From an uncultured Lachnotalea sp. (GTDB lineage Bacteria; Bacillota; Clostridia; Lachnospirales; Lachnospiraceae): a stretch of 64,000 nt of DNA. The stretch lies in assembly GCA_947066815.1 (NCBI GenBank), contig CAMSZT010000003.1, forward strand, positions 122,063-186,062. The letters run 5' to 3'. The first letter of the stretch is position 1. Every line of letters starts with the position of its first letter. The notes under the pieces are model-generated. The model did no database searches. It had not been told where the DNA came from and saw only the letters and a list, made by a program, of their open reading frames with translations. The translations under genes and the position numbers were made by a program. Positions 37,668 through 44,460 of this stretch are shown here, piece after piece.

Positions 37668-39557
37668 ATGTCGACACATAAGCATTTTGACAGGCTCTGC
37701 CTGATCGTCCTGGCCGTCACCCTTCTTCTCGGCCTGCTGCTCCCCGCAGCCGGCAGCCGGGCGGTTCCGACCGCGTCCGCCGCCATGGGCTATGAAAGCC
37801 TCCTGTTCGACTCCTCCTCGGTGCATACCGTCGAGATTGTCATGGACGACTGGGAAGGCTTTCTCGAGACCTGTACGAACGAGGAATATACCTCCTGTGC
37901 GGTCCTGATCGACGGGGAAGCTTACCGCAATGTGGGGCTGCGCGCCAAGGGAAACACCTCCCTCACCCAGGTGGCGGCTTACGGCAGCAGCCGCTACAGC
38001 TTCAAGATCGAATTTGACCACTACGACAGCGCAAAGACCTATCACGGGCTGGACAAGCTGTGCCTGAACAACATTATCCAGGACAATACTTATATGAAAG
38101 AATTTTTCTCCTACCGCATCATGGCGGAGGCCGGCGCTGCCGCTCCCCTCTGCAGCTACGTGAACATCTCCGTCAACGGGGAACCCTGGGGACTTTATCT
38201 TGCCGTGGAGGGGATCGAGGAATCCTTCCTCCGGCGAAATTACGGCAGTGACTACGGCCGGCTCTACAAGCCGGACAGCATGGACATGGGAGGAGGGGAC
38301 GCCAATGGGGCCGGCGGTATGCCGGGGAGACAGGGACAGACGGAACCTCCCTCTGCAGGTCAGGACAACGTCCCCGCCGGAAAGGGCCGGGAAGGCATGC
38401 TGGGGGGACGGACGGAATGGCCCTCCGGAGAACAGGAGGACACTCCTGCCGGAAAGGATCCGGAAGACATACCGGGGGGCAGGGCCGGCGGCCGCTCCCT
38501 CATGGGGGACAGCGACGTCCTGCTGCAGTATACGGACGATGACGCCGACAGCTATCCGAATCTCTTTGACAATGCCAAAACGGATGTCTCCGAAGCCGAC
38601 AAGAGCCGTCTGATCGAGGCCCTCCGGAAGCTGTCGGACGGCGAAGACCCGGAGGAGGCAGTCGACACGGACAGCGTGATCCGCTATTTTACCGCCCACA
38701 ATTTCGTCCTGAATTTTGACAGCTACACCGGTTCCATGATCCACAACTATTATCTGTATGAAGAGGACGGCCTCCTCTCCATGCTGCCCTGGGACTACAA
38801 CCTGGCCTTCGGCGGCTTTGAGTCCGCAGACGGGGCGGAGAGCCTGGTCAATCACCCCATCGACACCCCCGTCTCCGGCGGAAGCATAGAAGACCGCCCC
38901 ATGCTGGCCTGGATCTTCTCCGACGAGACATACCTCAGCCGGTATCATCAATACTTTTCCGAACTTCTTTCGGGATATTTTGAGAGCGGCAGATTTGCCG
39001 CAGAGATGGACCTTGTGACCGCCATGATCTCCCCCTACGTGGAGGAGGATCCCACAAAATTCTGTACCTTAGAGGAGTTTGAGACAGGCGCCAAGACACT
39101 GAAGGAATTCTGCCTGCTCCGGGCGAAAAGCATCCGGGAACAGCTGGACGGCTCCATCGGCCGGACGGCAGACACCCAGGAGGCGGATACCCTCGTCGGC
39201 GCGGAGGGACTGGAGATCTCCGACATGGGTTCCATGGGCGGAAACGGCATGCGAGGCGGCGGAGAGGTTCCGGCGGGGATCCCCGGCGGGGCCGACATTC
39301 CTTCCGCTGCGGGTGAGGGCGGCCTGTCTGACATCCCGGCCGGGGACAGCTCACCCGCCGTGGAAGCTCAGGGGCGGCCGGAGGGCTTCGGCCGCTTCGG
39401 ACAGGGAGTCCCGGAGGGGGAGGGGGCCGCCGGCCCGGCAGCCCCCTCCCCCTCCGGCTCTTCCGGCGGCTCCGCCTCCCTGCTCCTGACCGGAATCTCT
39501 GCTCTTATCCTCCTAGGCGGCCTCCTCTTCGCGAAGAAATTCCGGCCGAGAGGCTGA
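37668..39557 (+). CDS. CotH kinase family surface protein
   Basis: A 629-residue exported protein. Residues 8-30 are a signal peptide; the CotH domain (about 50-480) has NVGLRAKGNTSLTQ, SFKIEFDHY, LCLNNIIQDNTYMKEFFSYR, YVNISVNGEPWGLYLAVEGI and LLSMLPWDYNLAFGG. CotH of Bacillus is a protein kinase for spore-coat CotB and CotG. An insert at 205-285 and the tail at 520-600 are low-complexity Gly/Pro/Glu. A final helix (about 600-622) plus KKFRPRG anchors it. It closes the VTC-DUF4956 operon, 12 bp after DUF4956. Confidence 0.88.
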   Translation: MSTHKHFDRLCLIVLAVTLLLGLLLPAAGSRAVPTASAAMGYESLLFDSSSVHTVEIVMDDWEGFLETCTNEEYTSCAVLIDGEAYRNVGLRAKGNTSLTQVAAYGSSRYSFKIEFDHYDSAKTYHGLDKLCLNNIIQDNTYMKEFFSYRIMAEAGAAAPLCSYVNISVNGEPWGLYLAVEGIEESFLRRNYGSDYGRLYKPDSMDMGGGDANGAGGMPGRQGQTEPPSAGQDNVPAGKGREGMLGGRTEWPSGEQEDTPAGKDPEDIPGGRAGGRSLMGDSDVLLQYTDDDADSYPNLFDNAKTDVSEADKSRLIEALRKLSDGEDPEEAVDTDSVIRYFTAHNFVLNFDSYTGSMIHNYYLYEEDGLLSMLPWDYNLAFGGFESADGAESLVNHPIDTPVSGGSIEDRPMLAWIFSDETYLSRYHQYFSELLSGYFESGRFAAEMDLVTAMISPYVEEDPTKFCTLEEFETGAKTLKEFCLLRAKSIREQLDGSIGRTADTQEADTLVGAEGLEISDMGSMGGNGMRGGGEVPAGIPGGADIPSAAGEGGLSDIPAGDSSPAVEAQGRPEGFGRFGQGVPEGEGAAGPAAPSPSGSSGGSASLLLTGISALILLGGLLFAKKFRPRG

Positions 39558-39584
39558 AGCAGAGCAGAAATGATCAGCAAACCA

Positions 39585-39666
39585 GCCGGGGCCGGGACTT
39601 TTTTTCCGTGAGCCGACGATAGGCCTCTGCCGTGTCTGCGATGGGAAGAAAAGTCCCGGCCCCGGC
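39585..39666. repeat. 18-bp inverted repeat between convergent genes
   Basis: Arms 39585-39602 and 39649-39666 (GCCGGGGCCGGGACTTTT and its complement) flank 46 bp between the ends of the CotH and MATE genes. Each arm is followed inward by more T or A, so it may stop transcription in both directions. Confidence 0.6.
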
Positions 39667-39673
39667 ATGTATT

Positions 39674-41044
39674 TTACGCCCCCTCCAAACTCTTCAGATA
39701 CCTGCTGAAACAGATATAGGTCACGATCACCGTGATGATATTGGACACCGGCTCCGCCAGGAACACCCCGATGGCTCCCATAAAGAAGGGGAACACCAAC
39801 ACCAGCGGGATCAGCACAAAGATCTTCCGCATCAGCCCGAAGATCAGGGAAAGCTTCGCGTTTCCCATGGCGATGAACATGTGCTGGTTCATCATCTGCA
39901 TGCCCAGGACAAAATTCAGGCAGAAGGCGATCCGGATGGAACTTGCGCAGGTGGCCAGCAGCGCCTCGTCGGTGGTGAACAGCCCTGCCACCTGGCTGGG
40001 AAAGATCATAAACGCGGCCCACATGACCGTGGCACAGAACAGAGAGCAGATCCTGCCGTAATTGATGGCTCTGCGCATCCGGCCGTAATCCTTTGCCCCG
40101 AAACAGTAGCCCACAATGGGCTGGGCTCCCTGGGTCACCCCCTGAAGAGGCATAAAGAAGATCTGATACATGCTGTACACGATCGTCATGCAGCCGATGT
40201 ACATGTCTCCGGTCGCGATGTCCGGGCTCCAGTGGCGCAGCAGAAGATTGATCAGGATCTGCACCAGACTGTCGTTGGCCAGGAACACAAAGCTGGACAC
40301 GCCCAGGGCAAAGATCCTCTTTGTGACCGCCCATTTTACCCGCATGTCTTTCAGCCTTGTCCGGATGATGATCTTTTTCGAGAACAGGAGCAGAAACAGC
40401 ACCCACAGGGCGGAAACCGACTGGGAAATCACCGTCGCCACCGCCGCGCCCGCGATCCCCATGTCCATGGCATAAATAAAGATCGGGTCCAGGATCAGGT
40501 TCAGCACGGCGCCGATGACCACCGTGATGGTCCCCAGGGTCGTAAAGCCCTGCGCGTTCAGGAACGAATTCATTCCCATGCTGATCATGACAGGCACCGT
40601 CCCCAGCACGTAGATCTTCAGATAGGAGGACGCATAGGGAAGCGCCGCCTCGCTGGTGCCAAACAGCAGGAGGATCGGATCGCAGAACACGTAAAAGACC
40701 ACCGTCAGGATGACTCCCAGCCCCAAAAGAAGGCTCAGGGAATTCCCCTGGAGAAGGGCCGCCCCCTCGTGATCCCGTTCCCCCAGCCGGATGGATAAAA
40801 GCGGCCCGCCGCCCCGCCCGACCAGAAGGCTGAAGGCCGTGATGATCAAAATGATCGGCAGCGTCAGCCCCAGGCCCGTCAGGGCGATGGTCCCGACGCC
40901 CTCCATGCGGCCGATATAGATCCGGTCCACCATGCTGTAAAGTGCGTTGACGATCTGCGCCACCGTGGCCGGCACCGCAAGCTTGAGGAGCAGCGGCAGG
41001 ATCTTCCCCCGGGCAAGCTGCTCCTCCATGTGTTCTCCCTTCAT
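39674..41044 (-). CDS. MATE family efflux transporter
   Basis: A 456-residue, twelve-helix multidrug or toxin exporter of the MATE family, driven by H+ or Na+. Family blocks include LAVPATVAQIVNALYSMVDR, YIGRMEGVGTIALTGLGLT, LGTVPVMISMGMNSFLNAQG and MPLQGVTQGAQPIVGYCFGA. The start at 41044 (KGEHMEEQ) is one of three possible; the listed frame opens with a TTG at 41065 and a further ATG lies at 41029. A C9 tract lies 52 bp upstream. Confidence 0.9.
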   Translation of the reverse strand: MKGEHMEEQLARGKILPLLLKLAVPATVAQIVNALYSMVDRIYIGRMEGVGTIALTGLGLTLPIILIITAFSLLVGRGGGPLLSIRLGERDHEGAALLQGNSLSLLLGLGVILTVVFYVFCDPILLLFGTSEAALPYASSYLKIYVLGTVPVMISMGMNSFLNAQGFTTLGTITVVIGAVLNLILDPIFIYAMDMGIAGAAVATVISQSVSALWVLFLLLFSKKIIIRTRLKDMRVKWAVTKRIFALGVSSFVFLANDSLVQILINLLLRHWSPDIATGDMYIGCMTIVYSMYQIFFMPLQGVTQGAQPIVGYCFGAKDYGRMRRAINYGRICSLFCATVMWAAFMIFPSQVAGLFTTDEALLATCASSIRIAFCLNFVLGMQMMNQHMFIAMGNAKLSLIFGLMRKIFVLIPLVLVFPFFMGAIGVFLAEPVSNIITVIVTYICFSRYLKSLEGA

Positions 41045-41095
41045 ATGAAACTCTCCCTTATTCAAAATTCTACCGCATGTGCGGCTGAGATATGA

Positions 41096-41104
41096 CCCCC
41101 CCCC
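41096..41104. repeat. C9/G9 homopolymer tract upstream of the MATE gene
   Basis: Nine consecutive C on the plus strand, between the MATE start and the SDR stop. A second C9 lies at 44361-44369. Confidence 0.7.
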
Positions 41105-41123
41105 AACCGCACAGGCAAAATTT

Positions 41124-41915
41124 TTACGCTTCCGACGCTTTTTTCTCCCAGGAGTAGGTCGGGTTCAGGGTGACGCTCCTTCCGCCGGACACTTCAACAG
41201 TGGTGCCGGTCATATAGGAGGCTCCCTGACCGCAGAGGAATACCACCGGCGCGGCGATCTCCCTCGGCTCCGCCAGACGGTTTAACAGGGTCCCGGCGGC
41301 ATTGTAATCCAACTCCGCCTGGGGAATGGTCGCCCGGACCGCGGGCGTCACCGTAAAGCCGGGCATCACGCAGCAGACCCGCACGCCGTAAGCCGCGTAT
41401 TCTCCCGCCAGCGTCTGAGTCAGATTGACGATCGCCGCCTTCATAGGGCCGTAAAGGGTACTCCTCCCCGCCGTAGGGCAGCGGGCCGCCAGAGAGCTGA
41501 TGTTGACAATGGCTCCTCCCTTATTTTTCATGTGGCGGAACGCCGCCTGCGCGCCGAACACGGCGGACTTAAAGCACACGCCCGTGATAAAATCGATGTC
41601 CTTTCCGGTAAACTCGTCCCCGTCTTTGAACACGGTGGCCCCCACGTTGTTGACCCAGGCATCGATCCCGCCGAGCTTCTCCGCCACATGATCGGCAAAG
41701 GCATAGACTCCCGCCTCATCGGTCACGTCCAGGACCTCCCAGTAAACCTCTCCAAGCCCCTTCATCTCCTCATAAGCAGCCTTGAGCTCGTCCTCTTTTC
41801 TGGCACAGATGGCAACCTTCGCGCCCTCCTTCAGAAACGTCTCCGCCACCGCGCGGCCGATCCCCTTGCTCCCTCCGAGCACGACTGCCGTTTTCCCCTT
41901 AAATCCCAGATCCAT
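41124..41915 (-). CDS. Short-chain dehydrogenase/reductase
   Basis: A 263-residue classical SDR oxidoreductase. The cofactor loop is GGSKGIG (14-20) after a beta strand, with the NADPH-type ARK (CARKEDEL); WVNNVGATVFKDG is the NNxG motif; the catalytic Ser and Tyr-x3-Lys are in NISSLAARCP and LYGPMKAAIVN. The substrate is unknown. The ATG at 41915 follows GAAGGAGG; the frame upstream to 41933 is not needed. It may be cotranscribed with the MATE gene. Confidence 0.9.
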   Translation of the reverse strand: MDLGFKGKTAVVLGGSKGIGRAVAETFLKEGAKVAICARKEDELKAAYEEMKGLGEVYWEVLDVTDEAGVYAFADHVAEKLGGIDAWVNNVGATVFKDGDEFTGKDIDFITGVCFKSAVFGAQAAFRHMKNKGGAIVNISSLAARCPTAGRSTLYGPMKAAIVNLTQTLAGEYAAYGVRVCCVMPGFTVTPAVRATIPQAELDYNAAGTLLNRLAEPREIAAPVVFLCGQGASYMTGTTVEVSGGRSVTLNPTYSWEKKASEA

Positions 41916-42021
41916 AAGAAAATCCTCCTTCATGATCGTTACATTTGTTCTCCGCCAATCATATCACACCTGGAAGGATTTGAAAAGCCAAAATCCGGCA
42001 GAAACGTGCCCCCTCTCGTTT

Positions 42022-42957
42022 TCATCGGTCAAATTCACCGGCATTCTTCTCCTCCTGCACCCGGATCCCATGGTAGAACATATAGCTCAGGGGCGTCGGG
42101 ATCCCAAGCTCCTTTCCCAGCCGCACCACGGTCCCGGCAAAAAGCTCCACCTCCGTCTTTTTCTTCCCCTCCAGATCCTGCAGGGTGGAAGGCTTATTCT
42201 GGTATGGAATGTTTTTTACAGTCGTCTCCTGCTGCTCGATGTCCGACTCATTCAGATCCACTCCCAGCCGGTTGGCGATGGCCATCACCTCCCGCATGGC
42301 GCTGCGCCGGACCTCATTGGCCGAATCGCTGCTGCGGAAGGCCCCGAAGGGAATACCGAAAAGGGCACAGGTCATATTCTCCCCCACGTTGCACATGTAC
42401 TTGAACCAGATCCCCCGCTTCATATCCCGGTCGATCTCATAGGGAATGTCGCAGGCGTCAAAAAATACCTTCACCGCCGCCACCCGGGGTGTCAGCGTCT
42501 CGTTTTTTGCCTCCCCGAAATGGACCTTGCCCCACCAGGGATCAAAGTCGGCCACGCCGTCCTTCATGACAATGGACATCCGCATATAAGAATAGAGGAC
42601 GTGGTCCCAGCCGTAGGCCGCCGCCACCTTCTCCTCGCTCTCGATCCCGTTCATCACGCAGAGGATCTGGGTCTGCTCCCCCACCAGGTTCCGGATATCC
42701 CGGATGGCCTGAGAAAGCCCCATGTCCTTCATCGCCATGATGATCAGGTCCGCCTTCGGTCCCTCCTCCTCCGGCGTGCGGACGGAAAACTTATGGTTCA
42801 CCCCGTTGATGGTGACGCCCTTCTTCTCCAGCCGCTCCTTCCGGCCGCCCGACGCCACCACCTGAAAATGCTCCCTGCCCAGATACGCCTCCATCCTGGG
42901 CGCAAAAAAAGAGCCCATGGCTCCAAGGCCGATCAATGCCGCGTGTTTTACTTCCAT
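42022..42957 (-). CDS. Ketopantoate reductase family protein (ApbA/PanE-like)
   Basis: A 311-residue NAD(P)-dependent 2-ketoacid reductase-like protein. The dinucleotide site is GLGAMG (10-15) after LI; DLIIMAMKDMGLSQAI is the next strand with the usual Lys, and CVMNGIESEE keeps the Asn-Gly motif. The C-terminal helical domain has RGIWFKYMCNVGENMTCALF with Lys and Asn near the catalytic site. True ketopantoate reductase is one option; no other pantothenate gene is nearby, so another ketoacid is as likely. GGAGGC precedes the start. Confidence 0.82.
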   Translation of the reverse strand: MEVKHAALIGLGAMGSFFAPRMEAYLGREHFQVVASGGRKERLEKKGVTINGVNHKFSVRTPEEEGPKADLIIMAMKDMGLSQAIRDIRNLVGEQTQILCVMNGIESEEKVAAAYGWDHVLYSYMRMSIVMKDGVADFDPWWGKVHFGEAKNETLTPRVAAVKVFFDACDIPYEIDRDMKRGIWFKYMCNVGENMTCALFGIPFGAFRSSDSANEVRRSAMREVMAIANRLGVDLNESDIEQQETTVKNIPYQNKPSTLQDLEGKKKTEVELFAGTVVRLGKELGIPTPLSYMFYHGIRVQEEKNAGEFDR

Positions 42958-43056
42958 GATTAAATGCCTCCTTAATTTTCTGATGATCTTTTTCCGTCCA
43001 AGGTTATCCTGTCCTTTTTATAGGTATCCTGATCTCAACAAAATTTTTATGTATCC

Positions 43057-43299
43057 TTATTCCGTAACTTCTATTGTCTTTCCGGATCCCGGAACCAAAA
43101 ACCTTACCCCTTCTTCTGCCATGGCAGCCCTTAATGCTCTGTCAGATGTAACCACCATCATAGGCATTTCATCTGATGAATGGATGATACATGTCGCAGC
43201 AAGCAATGCATCCTGAGAACCAAATTTATATTTAGCTGCATGCATCATAAAACCCTCTGCCCGGCTGATAACCCCCTCATCCACGTCCAGTACCTTCAC
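43057..43299 (-). pseudogene. PIN-domain toxin C-terminal fragment
   Basis: 80 codons from a GTG at 43299. SQDALLAATCII and MMVVTSDRALRAAMAEEGV match the last two conserved acidic blocks of a PIN ribonuclease (VapC-like, usually 130-140 residues). The first half with the leading Asp is absent, and the sequence upstream is AT-rich and out of frame. It lies 7 bp below an antitoxin-like fragment. Probably a dead toxin gene. Confidence 0.55.
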
Positions 43300-43301
43300 T
43301 T

Positions 43302-43495
43302 TTAGTATTGGACTGCGTCTATGCCTATGTTCGCCAACACCTTCAGATCTGTAAAATCACTGATCCCAAACTGAAGGCAAAAATTATATAAAGTACGCAA
43401 GATCGGAACACTGTTATTTCCGCACTTCTCCATCTTTTTTAATGTTTCGTCACGCTCCGTTATATCTCCAATTTTTTCAAAAAATTGTCATTCAT
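43302..43495 (-). pseudogene. Antitoxin-like fragment, frameshifted in a T run
   Basis: An ATG at 43495 starts MNDN, and after a T6 run the text is coherent in the next frame as FFEKIGDITERDETLKKMEK and then LRTLYNFCLQFGISDFTDLK down to a stop at 43302. One missing T in the run would join the two into a protein of about 64 residues. Small size, charge and position before a PIN fragment suggest a VapB-like antitoxin; no known family is recognised. Confidence 0.35.
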
Positions 43496-43673
43496 TGCTA
43501 AAAAGACTTTTAGAGATTTTATAAACAGATCCATTTACGCATAAAATCCCTGGAACACCATCTTTCACTATCTTGATTATATAACATGATTCCACAGACA
43601 GGCAACGGAAAAATACTATTGATCAATGTTTTTCATTACGCAAGTTCCAATTCCCTCATGGACGGCATCTACG

Positions 43674-43714
43674 AAAAAAGGCACCCTCCCATCTTCCGAT
43701 GTCCGGATGCCTTT
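43674..43714 (-). terminator. Terminator after the ChW remnant
   Basis: AAAGGCA (minus strand from 43714) pairs with TGCCTTT (to 43677) around 24 nt and ends in T6, 22 bp past the stop at 43736. Confidence 0.5.
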
Positions 43715-43735
43715 CCCCTTCTGCTGTTTAAACCC

Positions 43736-44214
43736 TTACTTCTTCACAAAGCTCCTGTCCGTCTTTCCCGGGGCCGCGCCGCCTTTTTCCACCAGGCGGA
43801 CCTCGACGGCCTCCATCCTCTTCGCGAGGCCCTCGCTCCCGGCGCTCTCCCCGTTCTTCGCCCAGTCAAGCCAGCCGCAGCCCTGGACGTGGGCCCGGTA
43901 GTAGATGTCGTATCTCTCCGCAGCCTCCCCGGTCAGCTCGATCTGCACGGCCTCCAGGCGCTTTCTCTGTTATCCGTATCGCATTCTTTTGTGACAAGCT
44001 CCCGGAATTTTTCGTCAGGAAAATTCGTCTCGTCAATCGCTATATCGCCTGTCCGCAAAGCTTCGCCCACCTGTGGCTCAGTCCCCGCCCCTGCATCCGC
44101 TTCCGCCGCCAACGCCCTGGCCGCCGGGAGCAGCGGCCCTGCCGCGGACGCCAGCATGAGGGCCGCCATCGCGGCCGCCCCCAGCCGCTTCCATCCTGCT
44201 CTTCGTCTTTTCAT
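43736..44214 (-). pseudogene. Exported ChW-repeat surface protein remnant (internal deletion and frameshift)
   Basis: The start at 44214 gives a good signal peptide (residues 10-37, ending ARALAAEA) and ETNFPDEKFRELV, a motif found at the head of clostridial leucine-rich surface proteins. The frame then runs out after 93 residues. In the next frame the text continues KRLEAVQIELTGEAAERYDI, HVQGCGWLDWAKNGESAGSE and MEAVEVRLVEKGG, which is a ChW (clostridial hydrophobic W) repeat. The middle of the gene was evidently deleted near 43960. Confidence 0.7.
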
Positions 44215-44360
44215 CCTGTCCTCTCCTTTTCCGGCATGCTCCTCATTGAAATATCAGACTGTTTCGGCAGATACGCCGTTTTATTTGCAAAAATTCAAGG
44301 GATTTCCCCTAAACTTTCTGATAATTTTGGAGAGATGCCTCCTTAGTCTTTTAAATTTTA

Positions 44361-44369
44361 CCCCCCCCC
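44361..44369. repeat. C9/G9 homopolymer tract upstream of the ChW remnant
   Basis: Nine consecutive C on the plus strand, 147 bp upstream of the remnant's start codon at 44214. The remaining gap 44215-44460 holds nothing else recognised. Confidence 0.7.
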
Positions 44370-44460
44370 AGGGAATTTGTCAATACATTCCAGGAGAGAA
44401 CCTTCACAAACTTTTTGGGAACGCGGATCTGCCGCAAAAATCTCCCCCTGTGGGGCAGCC

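Noticed and set aside
37008..38951. A 647-codon minus-strand frame
   Set aside because: Antisense to DUF4956 and CotH, both of which have clear family motifs and ribosome sites; the minus-strand text matches nothing.
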